DNA from: an uncultured Saprospiraceae bacterium
GTDB lineage: Bacteria > Bacteroidota > Bacteroidia > Chitinophagales > Saprospiraceae
Direction of reading: 5' to 3'
Length of the DNA: 64,000 nt
Assembly: GCA_937139495.1 (NCBI GenBank)
Contig: CAKZQC010000020.1
Location: 46,559-110,558, forward strand
Positions 53,695 to 62,092 of the stretch are shown here, one piece after another; the stretch's first letter is position 1; each line of letters starts with the position of its first letter. Both the position numbers and the translations under genes were made by a program. The notes beneath the pieces were generated by a model. The model ran no database searches, was not told where the DNA came from, and saw nothing but the letters and a program-made list of their open reading frames with translations.

Positions 53695-54699
53695 TTAGCG
53701 GATACTTATTTTGGTTGTCAAAATTTCCTTTTCGTTCTGTAATTGCAATACATAGATACCGTTAGGCAAGGAGGGGGGCAACTGTAATGAAATAGTGGAA
53801 AGTGCGGAGTGGGGGAGCTCTATTACTTGTCCTTGCAAGGAATACAAAGTCGCTTGGTAGGACGTTTCTTGGGTTAGTGGCTGTTGCCAATAGATAGTTT
53901 GTCCTGACAAAACAGGATTGGGATAAATAGCTAAAGGCGTATAGCTTGGAGCAATTTTTTTTATATTGATAGTTGCACTTTGGTGCAATACGCCAACAGC
54001 ATCTAAATCGAATCCGCCAGATGGGAAAGGTGTCGTCCAAGGATCGTTGACTTTCACGCCTCGGCTATCTCTAGTAGCGAAACTATCTTGCATACAGCCA
54101 ATGGCATCAATAATACGGACGTGCGTAATTTGGTCTATATCGAGTAGGGCAGAGTCGGCTGCCAATTCTGCCAAGTCGAAAGGCGTACCATAGTTCGCTT
54201 GATATTTTCCTGCCAAATTATAAATTTGAGTTGCATCAATCGCCCCAAAAGAGCCTACTTGTGCGGTGGTATCGGTATTGGAAATAGCAGGGAAGCGAAC
54301 AAAATTAATACCATCGGAACTGACTTCTACAAAAGCTAATTCCAAAAATGTAGCACTAAAACTGTTCTCAAAAACTGCAAAATCTGCTCCCACGCCATTG
54401 CGTATCGGCTGTGCAAAAGTAAGGGTAGCGACTCCGCCGTCGCCCAAGCTCAATACATTGCCGTCGCCTGCCTTGCCCAAAGCACTAGCCGTCGTTCCTC
54501 CTGTGGCTAATACGCCATTGGGTTGTCGAATATCTTGTGGGCCACGCAAGACGGTTGCAGTAGTTGCCCAAGCTACAATACTACTAGAATCCTTGTAGAT
54601 AGCAGTAGTTCCAGGCTGCCCAACAGGAGGGGCAAATTGTGCTAGTAGCGTATTGCTGATAAGCAATAATAAACCAAATAACCAAATATATTTTTGCAT
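53695..54699 (-). CDS. T9SS-exported surface protein
   Basis: 334 aa from ATG 54699 (signal MQKYIWLFGLLLLISNTLLAQ; upstream codons to 54774 look spurious). The middle ~220 residues form a beta-sandwich with a discoidin/F5-8-like VGADFAVFENSFSATFLELAFVEVSSDGINFVRFPA stretch. The last ~75 residues are a type A T9SS sorting domain: LAIYPNPVLSGQTI, YSLQGQVIELP, LPNGIYVLQLQNEKEILTTKISIR. Secreted and attached at the cell surface. Stop lies 2 bp before the GT9 start. Confidence 0.82.
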   Translation of the reverse strand: MQKYIWLFGLLLLISNTLLAQFAPPVGQPGTTAIYKDSSSIVAWATTATVLRGPQDIRQPNGVLATGGTTASALGKAGDGNVLSLGDGGVATLTFAQPIRNGVGADFAVFENSFSATFLELAFVEVSSDGINFVRFPAISNTDTTAQVGSFGAIDATQIYNLAGKYQANYGTPFDLAELAADSALLDIDQITHVRIIDAIGCMQDSFATRDSRGVKVNDPWTTPFPSGGFDLDAVGVLHQSATINIKKIAPSYTPLAIYPNPVLSGQTIYWQQPLTQETSYQATLYSLQGQVIELPHSALSTISLQLPPSLPNGIYVLQLQNEKEILTTKISIR

Positions 54700-54784
54700 T
54701 AGCAACACGATTTTTAAGGAATTAGAAAACACTCGTAGCCGCAAAAATACAAAAAATAAGAACAGTATAGACAATCAGCTGCTC

Positions 54785-55846
54785 TTAGTACTTAGGCAAA
54801 AAACGATCGAATGTACGCCAATATTTATCTTTGTAGATGGTATAGTCGATGGACATCATTGTTTCGTATTTGTCCTGAATAGAAGACAAAACCTTGGAGC
54901 AATGGCGAAATTCCTTGCAAGCAAAATAAACGGTACGAATACCCGCCGAAGTCTCTCGACCAATGTTGAGGTAGCCATCTTTGTCTATCAATTTATTAGA
55001 GATGTTGTCTTCTATGTCATTGAGCAATTGGAGTACTTCGTCTGTGTGTGGCATACCTTGATGTTCGGGGGTGTTGCCATAATCAAGCTCTATACTCAGC
55101 ATCCAAGGGTGCGATGCTTTCGCATCCCAATCCAACAAATCCATATTGATAAGTGCAAAGAAAGGATTGCCATTGTCCAGCTCTGCTTCAAAGGTGTTGT
55201 AGTTATCTTCTTCTGTAATGTAGCGTTTGCCTTCGTATTTTTCGATAAATTCTTTTTGTCGCCAGACCAAAAAATCACGTAGTTTGTATATGGGAACTAA
55301 TGGCTGTTCTGCTTGGTCAGGGTGACTAACGGTGAGGTTATCAATGGTCGTCGCAAAGTTGATTTCTCCTAGTGCATTGTCCAGAAAGATATAAACCCCG
55401 TTTAGAATCATACTTTCGTTATCTTCTGTATAATCAGGGTGAACGACTGTAATGTCTATTTCGTCAGGATAATAAGGTAGTTCATTGGCATAGAAATACA
55501 GCTTATCGCTGTTGAATTCAAAGCCCGCCATACCGATTTTAATGTCCTTGATGTCCATGGCCGGTTTGTGCGTCGTAAACACCCAATTATCTATTTGGGG
55601 AGCGGTAGCCAACAATTCTTCTATAAAAACAATGTTTTTGATGTCGCCATCAGCCGTCAATATGAGTTCTGCTATTTCGTCCTTTTGGAGTCCAGCCATA
55701 TAATAAAACCCTGGTCGTATTTTGTTCAGCTCATTGCCAAGTGGCACAAAAAAGTTTTCCTCAATATCATTATCTTCTTTGATAACTTGAAAAAACTGCT
55801 GCTCGTGTTGCGTGAACCATTGCCAAAAATCGGAGTAAGAGTACAT
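54785..55846 (-). CDS. DUF695 domain protein
   Basis: 353 aa, acidic, no signal. The C-terminal ~160 residues match DUF695: GNPFFALINMDLLDWDAKASHPWMLSIELDYG, QLLNDIEDNISNKLIDKDGYLNIGRETSAGIRTVYFACKEF, and IYKDKYWRTF. The N-terminal ~180 residues (YSYSDFWQWFTQHEQQFF ... ILTADGDIKNI) form a second domain found with it in Bacteroidota. Function unknown, presumed cytoplasmic. Confidence 0.8.
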   Translation of the reverse strand: MYSYSDFWQWFTQHEQQFFQVIKEDNDIEENFFVPLGNELNKIRPGFYYMAGLQKDEIAELILTADGDIKNIVFIEELLATAPQIDNWVFTTHKPAMDIKDIKIGMAGFEFNSDKLYFYANELPYYPDEIDITVVHPDYTEDNESMILNGVYIFLDNALGEINFATTIDNLTVSHPDQAEQPLVPIYKLRDFLVWRQKEFIEKYEGKRYITEEDNYNTFEAELDNGNPFFALINMDLLDWDAKASHPWMLSIELDYGNTPEHQGMPHTDEVLQLLNDIEDNISNKLIDKDGYLNIGRETSAGIRTVYFACKEFRHCSKVLSSIQDKYETMMSIDYTIYKDKYWRTFDRFLPKY

Positions 55847-56043
55847 AGGAGTAATTATAATTAATAAAATAAATCGGTGTGGTCGCTGATGTTTAGAGCA
55901 TGTTTAAAATTATACTAATTTGCAATTTGATGAAGGTGTTATACAAATTATCAAAAACTATAATTATTAGATACGCTCTAAGCAACTGTTTTAACAAGAA
56001 AAGACGTAGATGGTTGTCTTGCGTAACGTCAGTTACATCAGCT

Positions 56044-56595
56044 TTAATTATCTGCACGCTCACGAATCTTCTTGTACCATTTGACACCCATGCCCAAGAA
56101 TATTCCAAATAGGAATAGCCCTACAAAAGCATATATGAACTGAAGCGAGTTTTTGAAAACAGCCAAAAGCACAATCGCTACTAAAAGAAGCGTCGTTATT
56201 TCGTTAAACAATCGCAACTGTGTCGAAGTCATTACTTTTTCGCCTTTGTCGAGGCGTGTTATAATACGTCCGCAAGCAATATGATAGGCTACTAATCCTA
56301 TGATGAGCAGTAGCTTGTAGTGTAGCCAAGTACTGAACCGAAACCAATCAAGACCATACAAATAGACCATTGCGAAGCCACCAATAAAGGTAATGAATAG
56401 GGCAGGCGTCATGATTATTTTGTACAATCGCTTTTGCATAATGCCGAATTGTTCGGTCAATATACTGCGTCTGGGTTCTTCCATATCGAGTGCCTCCGTA
56501 TAGTAAATAAACAAACGAGGGATATAAAACAAACCAGCGAACCAGCTTACAAATCCAATGATATGTAAGGCTTTGAAGAAGAAAATCCAATTCAT
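56044..56595 (-). CDS. hemJ: Protoporphyrinogen IX oxidase HemJ
   Basis: 183 aa, four or five membrane helices. FKALHIIGFVSWFAGLFYIPRLFIYY holds the conserved His, followed by LHYKLLLIIGLVAYHIACGRI, the UPF0093/HemJ signature. The enzyme converts protoporphyrinogen IX to protoporphyrin IX in haem synthesis. Start ATG 56595. 24 bp from the next minus-strand gene upstream (PBP4), likely same operon. Confidence 0.92.
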   Translation of the reverse strand: MNWIFFFKALHIIGFVSWFAGLFYIPRLFIYYTEALDMEEPRRSILTEQFGIMQKRLYKIIMTPALFITFIGGFAMVYLYGLDWFRFSTWLHYKLLLIIGLVAYHIACGRIITRLDKGEKVMTSTQLRLFNEITTLLLVAIVLLAVFKNSLQFIYAFVGLFLFGIFLGMGVKWYKKIRERADN

Positions 56596-56619
56596 GACAA
56601 AAAAAATAAGAAAGTAAAT

Positions 56620-58092
56620 TTAGTAGGTTTCAGCCATGGCAATCATCAATTGCTCCAGCTTCTTTTTCATAGCCCAACCCGAGCAAGAATAATTATTGAT
56701 AATAATACTAAAAGAAAGCATTTTGCCAGATTTGGTCGTGACATAGCCCGTATAACTTCGGATACGGTTCATGGAGCCAGATTTGGCGTGTACATTATTG
56801 TCAGCAGCCGAATTACGCCCTACATTTTTGAGCGTACCCGATACGCCAGCTATTGCCAATTGATTGTAAAAATCACCAAAAGTAGTTTTATCAACATACA
56901 TTTTTCGCATGATTTGAGCCATTATTTTGGTCGAAACACCACTTCTAGCAGAAAGACCGCTGCCATCTAGCATAAAAAAGCCTTTCATGTCTAGTCCACG
57001 TCCTCTCCAAAAATCCATAACCGCAGCGATGCCATCATCGGTTGTTCCCAACCCTTTTACCTTTTTGCCCATCGCTTTGATGAGTGCTTCGCAATACATA
57101 TTGCGGCTTTCTTCGTTGGTATGTTTGCAAATGTCAAGTAGGCTCGGAGAAGTATGCGTATGGATTACTTTGCGGCTCTCTTTTTTGAGAAATAAGCGGA
57201 TAGTAGTAGCAGGGCGACTCACCGTGATACCAGCAGATAATAAGGTGCGATAGAGCTGGTCAGCAGCCAAAAGTTCAGGGTCAGGAACGGCTCCTTTTAC
57301 ACTAAAACTACCTGTTCCTTTTGGGATAGTACCACGTACAATAACCTCTGTGCCATAAGGGGCAACATAAACATAGGCGTTATCGCCTGTTTTGCTACCT
57401 GCACTAGTCACTTCGTTGTCAAATTTGAGTTGAGGCACGATGGGGTCGGTGTCTGCTATTTTGGGCGTAGCACCATAGCTTTTATTTTTTTCGAACTTGA
57501 TAAAGTACAAATTATCATGAAAATTGAGACCCGAAACACCTGCCCCATAATGATTGCCAATGTCGCCCCACTGCCAAGAAGGTGGAATACTTTCGTCCTC
57601 GAAGTAAGAACCATCGCCAATAACAGCCCCATTTATTTTCTTGATTCCTGCCTTGCTTATCGCTGCTGCCCAGATTTGTAGGAGCTGCTGTTTGCTTGGT
57701 ACGCCTTGCATTTTTGGCGAAGCCAACGAAGGGTCGCCTGTGCCTCGTATATAAAGATTGCCATTGAGGGTGCCGTTGCTAATAGAACCGCTGTATTCTA
57801 GATACGTTTTGAAGGTATAGTTTTTGCCCAAGATAGCCAATGCGGTACCAGTGGTCACTACTTTCATAGAAGAAGCAGGAATCAAGGCTTTGTTCGCAAA
57901 TCGTTCTGCAAAAATTTGATTGTTCTTGATGTCAATCGCACAAAAACTAACTGAAGCATAGGTCAATTCGGGGTCATTGATGAAACTATTGAGGGCGTTT
58001 TCGAGTTTATTTTGTGCCGTGGCTGTATTTGCTATAGCTAATACAGCTATCAAAAAAAGCATTCGTGCAAACGAAGAAAGAAAGGTGGTCAT
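56620..58092 (-). CDS. dacB: D-alanyl-D-alanine carboxypeptidase/endopeptidase (PBP4 type)
   Basis: 490 aa. Signal peptide (FARMLFLIAVLAIANTATAQ). Active-site motifs of class C PBPs: S74-x-x-K77 in PASSMKVVTTG, S-R-N in EESRNMYCEAL, K-S-G in HAKSGSMN. The family's large insert between the first two motifs is present (IRGTGDPSLASPKMQG). Periplasmic enzyme that trims stem peptides or cleaves crosslinks. Upstream of hemJ on the same strand. Confidence 0.93.
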   Translation of the reverse strand: MTTFLSSFARMLFLIAVLAIANTATAQNKLENALNSFINDPELTYASVSFCAIDIKNNQIFAERFANKALIPASSMKVVTTGTALAILGKNYTFKTYLEYSGSISNGTLNGNLYIRGTGDPSLASPKMQGVPSKQQLLQIWAAAISKAGIKKINGAVIGDGSYFEDESIPPSWQWGDIGNHYGAGVSGLNFHDNLYFIKFEKNKSYGATPKIADTDPIVPQLKFDNEVTSAGSKTGDNAYVYVAPYGTEVIVRGTIPKGTGSFSVKGAVPDPELLAADQLYRTLLSAGITVSRPATTIRLFLKKESRKVIHTHTSPSLLDICKHTNEESRNMYCEALIKAMGKKVKGLGTTDDGIAAVMDFWRGRGLDMKGFFMLDGSGLSARSGVSTKIMAQIMRKMYVDKTTFGDFYNQLAIAGVSGTLKNVGRNSAADNNVHAKSGSMNRIRSYTGYVTTKSGKMLSFSIIINNYSCSGWAMKKKLEQLMIAMAETY

Positions 58093-58307
58093 CTGAAAAA
58101 GTTATAATGTCTAATGGTTACGATAAAAAATAAGAGTACAAAACTACAGTATAAAAATGAACTTTAAGGTCTATATTTGGTAATAATATCAACAACTTGA
58201 CTAGAATAATATTTAGCAGTTTTTAGTTGTTCTGTTATAAAAAAACTAACTTTGAAAATTGGAATAGAAAATCAAATTTAATCAAATTTATAATACCAAT
58301 AATAACA

Positions 58308-59021
58308 ATGACAAATCTAATCAAACTAGGGACTTTTGCTATCCTATTGGTCGCCATGACCATCACTTCGTGTAATTCTTCTAAAAAAACTACTGCTGGT
58401 GGAGCCAAAACAGTATCGGAAGGGCATATTGTATATGATATTACTGCTGATGGTGCTGCTGGTGCCGCACTCAATGGTTCTACTATGGAAATCTACTTCA
58501 CGCCAGATAATGCTAAAATGGCAATGAATATGATGAGCGGTATGATGAAAATAGATATGATTGTAGATAATAACAAGAAAGAAGGATTGATGCTTATGGA
58601 TATGATGGGGCAACGCAAAGCTGCCAAAATGAGCAAGGCAGAACTCGAAGAAAAAGAAAAAGAGCAAGTCAACAAAAAACCACAAAAAGCAGAATATGTT
58701 AATAATTATAAGACTATAGCAGGGTACAAATGCCAAGAAGTACACGTAACAATGGACGGATTGGATGATCCAGCTATCGTGTATGTAACAGAACAAATCA
58801 AACCTGCTCACTTGGACAAAGTAAACATGCAGTTTAGTGGACTCAAAGGTTTTCCACTTTCTTGGACAATAGAGCAATCTGGTATGAAAATGACGATGAG
58901 AGCAAGCGAAGTATCACTATCGAAAGTAGATAAAAAGGTGTTTGATATGACTATTCCTTCTGGCTATACCGAAACGACCATAGAAGAAATGCAGCAAATG
59001 GGCGGTGGTATGGGTATGTAA
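58308..59021 (+). CDS. Putative lipoprotein with beta-barrel-like LolA/DUF4412-like domain
   Basis: 237 aa from ATG 58308 (signal MTNLIKLGTFAILLVAMTITSC with lipobox; upstream frame to 58227 is non-coding). The mature part begins Gly/Ala-rich, then a Met-rich region (KMAMNMMSGMMKIDMIVDNN) and a sheet (NNYKTIAGYKCQEVHVTM, IVYVTEQIKPAHLDKV). The KTIAGYKCxEV phrase recurs in DUF4412-type proteins. Ends Gly/Met-rich (MQQMGGGMGM). Met-rich stretches hint at copper or general hydrophobic ligand, which I cannot show. Confidence 0.55.
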   Translation: MTNLIKLGTFAILLVAMTITSCNSSKKTTAGGAKTVSEGHIVYDITADGAAGAALNGSTMEIYFTPDNAKMAMNMMSGMMKIDMIVDNNKKEGLMLMDMMGQRKAAKMSKAELEEKEKEQVNKKPQKAEYVNNYKTIAGYKCQEVHVTMDGLDDPAIVYVTEQIKPAHLDKVNMQFSGLKGFPLSWTIEQSGMKMTMRASEVSLSKVDKKVFDMTIPSGYTETTIEEMQQMGGGMGM

Positions 59022-59475
59022 AATCCAGTACGACACTTGACAAAAAAAAGCGAAAGCTGAACAAAAGCCGCTTGAGGATATTAAATAACTTTAATACCTT
59101 TGAGTGGCTTTTATATTTGGAGTCTGTTTTAGATATAAAACCATACACTTTTTAGCTAGCGTCATTTTTGGGGAAAGAGTAAAGATTAACGTTGCTCTTA
59201 CATAAGACCACTTTGCTGTTAGGTATTAGAAGTTAGACTTCCAACAATAACTTATTTAAGAGTCTTTATTAAAAACGTGTTTCCAAGAAGGAATTCAATA
59301 ACTTAAAGTGATTTTTAGCCCCTATTCTGAAAAGAAATCAGTGCAAATCAGTTTAATCAGTGGCACTTTTTTTATTTTTTTAGTCCTAACACAAAAAGTG
59401 TACGGTTTTATAATTTTAGACACACTCTAAGAGGACTACCACACAAAAAACTACCTAACTTTTTTTAAGACAAAT
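59022..59475. other. Long intergenic region before folD
   Basis: 454 bp without a coding ORF. Contains an AATCAGT-based tandem set at 59336-59364. Nothing resembling a known riboswitch or RNA gene was recognised; the AT-rich part near 59400-59475 should contain the folD promoter. Confidence 0.4.
59336..59364. repeat. Short tandem AATCAGTG-type repeat
   Basis: Three spaced units AATCAGTG, AATCAGTTT and AATCAGTGG with 10- and 9-bp periods. The phrase resembles multicopy intergenic sets found in Bacteroidota. Confidence 0.45.
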
Positions 59476-60354
59476 ATGATGCAACTAATAGATGGCAAAC
59501 AATTGGCATTGACCATACAAGAAGAAATAAGAACGGAAGTAGATCAATACGCCAGCCAAGGACATAGAAAACCACATTTGGCAGCCTTGTTGGTGGGTGA
59601 AAATCCTGCTTCCAGAAGTTATATCAATAATAAAATGCGTGCCTGTAAGCGCACAGGAATTGAATCTACTTTGGTGCAACAACCTGCTGATATCAGCCAA
59701 GAAGAATTGCTAAAAGTGATTGATGATCTCAATCAAAATGACCAAATAGATGGATATATTGTTCAATTGCCTTTGCCCAAACACATCTCCGAAGAAGTTA
59801 TTAATTTGGCAATAAGCCCCGACAAAGATGTTGATGGCTTTCACCCGACCAATATGGGACTAATGGTGCAGGGCAGTCCACAATATATTCCTGCCACGCC
59901 TTACGGCATATTGACGATGCTGGAGCGCTACCAAATACCTACTAGTGGCAAACATTGTGTCGTCATTGGACGAAGTAATATTGTCGGCAGACCAATCAGT
60001 ATTTTACTATCCATGAAGTCGCCCACAGGCAACTGTACGGTCACGTTGACGCATAGTCGCACCCAGAATATAGCCGAAGAAGTTAAGCGAGCCGATATTG
60101 TGATTGCAGCGATTGGCAAAGCCAATTTTGTGACCGCTGATATGGTCAAGCAAGGTGCAGTAGTGATAGATGTGGGCATCAATTCGATAGATGATGACTC
60201 CCAAAGAGGGTATAGTTTGGTGGGTGATGTTGATTTTGAACAAGTCGCGCCTAAGTGTAGTTACATCACACCTGTCCCTGGTGGTGTAGGGCCTATGACG
60301 GTCACGGCACTTTTGATGAATACGATGAAGGCGTATAAACAGTATGGTTTGTAG
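59476..60354 (+). CDS. folD: Methylene-THF dehydrogenase/cyclohydrolase
   Basis: 292 aa. LLVGENPASRSYINNKMRACKRTGI (catalytic Tyr49 and Lys53), DGYIVQLPLPKHI, DKDVDGFHPTNMG and VIGRSNIVGRPISILL (NADP site) with PVPGGVGPMTVTALL at the end are the complete FolD signature. Oxidises methylene-THF and hydrolyses methenyl-THF, taking the product of GlyA at 38 kb. Cytoplasmic homodimer. Confidence 0.97.
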   Translation: MMQLIDGKQLALTIQEEIRTEVDQYASQGHRKPHLAALLVGENPASRSYINNKMRACKRTGIESTLVQQPADISQEELLKVIDDLNQNDQIDGYIVQLPLPKHISEEVINLAISPDKDVDGFHPTNMGLMVQGSPQYIPATPYGILTMLERYQIPTSGKHCVVIGRSNIVGRPISILLSMKSPTGNCTVTLTHSRTQNIAEEVKRADIVIAAIGKANFVTADMVKQGAVVIDVGINSIDDDSQRGYSLVGDVDFEQVAPKCSYITPVPGGVGPMTVTALLMNTMKAYKQYGL

Positions 60355-60461
60355 AAATTTGCCAACACGGTGCAAAATATTTTGTCAAAATTATATATAT
60401 GGAACTATGTTTGATGAAAAATGGTTATTATTTTTTAACATTTTAAAATAAACTATTTTTT

Positions 60462-60950
60462 ATGAAAGCAGATTTCTACAATTTAAGACAAGGTAATTTA
60501 TTGACTGTGTATCAGAATGGATACAACAATAATTTTGAAATTGAATTAAACCAAGATTCAGGTAGAATAGTACAAAGAGCTAAATTTGGAGGCGCTATAA
60601 GCCATACTGGTATTTATTTGGGAAAGTGCCCAAATACACGTGTGGATATTTATATCCATAATCATCCAACACAGGGAAAGGCTAGTATAGTGAATGGAAA
60701 CGAGTTTGCTCAAGGTATGCAGATTTTCTGGGAGAATACTCCTTGTTCTTACAGTCCTGAACAAATTATTCAGAGAGGATTAGATGCTGTAGCGTACCAA
60801 CTTCCTTACAAAGTTCTCAGTTCTAATTGTCAACACTTGACCAGTGTTGTTTGTACAGGCAAAAAACAGTCCCGTGATTTGGATAAATGGATGGGAGCTG
60901 GAGTCCTTTTTGGTGCTTTTTTTTTTGGAGCTAAATTGCTGAAAGCTTAA
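60462..60950 (+). CDS. LRAT/permuted papain-fold protein
   Basis: 162 aa. AISHTGIYLG (His48) and SSNCQHLTSVVCTGKKQS (Cys123) are the His and Cys of the circularly permuted NlpC/P60-LRAT fold, with a middle IHNHPTQGKAS. A C-terminal hydrophobic run (MGAGVLFGAFFFGAKLL) may be a membrane anchor. LRAT-type proteins are acyltransferases, phospholipases or thiol peptidases; the activity here is unknown. It is the first gene of the accessory strip that ends with the reverse transcriptase. Confidence 0.72.
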   Translation: MKADFYNLRQGNLLTVYQNGYNNNFEIELNQDSGRIVQRAKFGGAISHTGIYLGKCPNTRVDIYIHNHPTQGKASIVNGNEFAQGMQIFWENTPCSYSPEQIIQRGLDAVAYQLPYKVLSSNCQHLTSVVCTGKKQSRDLDKWMGAGVLFGAFFFGAKLLKA

Positions 60951-60967
60951 TCTAGAGTTTGAAATCA

Positions 60968-61010
60968 AAAGCCATATTGTCTGACTTAATCAGACAATAT
61001 GGCTTTTTTT
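60968..61010. terminator. Bidirectional terminator
   Basis: 17-bp perfect stem AAAGCCATATTGTCTGA / TCAGACAATATGGCTTT, loop CTTAA, T7 on the plus strand. It serves both the LRAT-like gene and the convergent DUF2158-like gene. Confidence 0.88.
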
Positions 61011-61548
61011 ATTCGATAACTTGAAGTGCTTCTATTGGAAAGACTTTTTCTGAAAAAGTTTTTCTGACAGTATTGTACCACATACATTTTATGAGTTTGT
61101 TGCTTACTATTTTAGACTGCTTATTACTTGTGTTTTTATCTTGTTTTTCAGTAACTCCAAAATAAGTAACTACCATTTTGGGAGGACAGAAAGAGACCTC
61201 TGATAATTGATTTTGTTGTTGATAAAAAGCATAGGTTTTAATAACAACAGATTCATTAACTTTGATTTGTGATAGTTCCGAGCTGCTAGGTATTTTGTAA
61301 AGCAATGTTAATCGCAACCACTTTTCTTCAAATTTCCCCTCTTGCATATTGTACCAAGTGCAACATGCTTTTCGAGTATTATTATTCTCTAATTTGATAG
61401 ATAAAATCAATAAAACAGGAGTTTTTTTGTCAAAATCAAAAGATTTGTTGCTCTGAAGCAAGGTAAGGTTTTCTTTGTCAATACTGGGTTTGAATAAAAC
61501 TAAATCGCCAATTTTGATATTGTTGAGATTAGGGTAATTATGATTCAT
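61009..61548 (-). CDS. DUF2158/YodC-like SH3-type protein
   Basis: 179 aa, cytoplasmic. Two SH3-like units are suggested: IKIGDLVLFKPS ... KACCTWYNMQEGKFEEKWLRLTLLYKI, and CPPKMVVTYFG ... LIKCMWYNTVRKTFSEKVFPIEALQV. The GDLV...W[FY]N...F...L pattern is the YodC/DUF2158 type, small proteins of unknown role. The stretch encoding VSFCPPKMVVTYFGV-x-EKQDKN is part of a 67-bp repeat shared with 63854-63920. It is convergent to the LRAT-like gene and divergent from the RT. Confidence 0.5.
   Translation of the reverse strand: MNHNYPNLNNIKIGDLVLFKPSIDKENLTLLQSNKSFDFDKKTPVLLILSIKLENNNTRKACCTWYNMQEGKFEEKWLRLTLLYKIPSSSELSQIKVNESVVIKTYAFYQQQNQLSEVSFCPPKMVVTYFGVTEKQDKNTSNKQSKIVSNKLIKCMWYNTVRKTFSEKVFPIEALQVIE
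61131..61197. repeat. 67-bp direct repeat, copy A
   Basis: Begins TGTTTTTATCTTGTTTTTCA and ends GGAGGACAGAAAGAGAC. 66 of 67 bases match copy B at 63854-63920 in the same orientation. Confidence 0.9.
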
Positions 61549-61612
61549 AATATCTTATAATTATAGGTCCAATAATAATACTAGATACCAATATAATTAT
61601 TATATTGCAATT

Positions 61613-62062
61613 CAACAGTGTTCTTGCTAGATATTGTTCTTGCAGTTGAAAAAGACCATAGGGTACTAGATACTTTACTTACTCCGTCCATGCAGTGGAT
61701 TTAAGAAGTTACTAATTTATTAGGTATAAAATTTCTGTGGGAGTAAGGTATGAAATTTCATGAGATTATTTTGATTTATTAATATTTGTGTTAATATAAC
61801 AGCCATATAGCTAGTAAGGTATAACCATGCTCTAGGCATATATGGAGAGTAGTAGAGAGCAAACAGCTTCAATAAGTTGTGTTCTTCTCTCAATACCGTG
61901 TTTGTAAAGGTAACAATTATCTTGTCAAGATAGTCCATTTAAAAGATACAGTAGTCAAAAAGATATAGTAGTCAAACTATGTCAGGCTGGCGGTCATAGC
62001 GTTATGCACCAGTATAATTCAACGTTCTGTATTCATACGTTGAGTAGCAAAGAACACTGTTG
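61613..62062 (+). ncRNA. Candidate structured template RNA of the DRT2-like system
   Basis: Part of a 544-bp gap (61549-62092). Bounded by an 18-nt inverted repeat: CAACAGTGTTCTTGCTA at 61613-61629 pairs with TAGCAAAGAACACTGTTG at 62045-62062 (1-nt bulge). Internal hairpins: CCATATA/TATATGG (61803-61842), AACTATG/CATAGcGTT (61975-62003), CAACGT/ACGTTG (62020-62042), and a 16-bp tandem duplication AAAAGATAcAGTAGTC (61941-61972). DRT2 systems are known to have an RNA just upstream of the RT that templates rolling-circle cDNA. The ends are inferred. Confidence 0.5.
61941..61972 (+). repeat. 16-bp tandem duplication
   Basis: AAAAGATACAGTAGTC followed at once by AAAAGATATAGTAGTC; one base differs. 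It lies inside the candidate template RNA. Confidence 0.85.
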
Positions 62063-62092
62063 CTTTTATTCTTAACGCCCAACTATTCCTTC

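Noticed and set aside
61720..61938. Independent 72-aa gene on the minus strand
   Set aside because: No homology recognised and it lies within the structured leader; kept only as a possible frame of the concatemer product.
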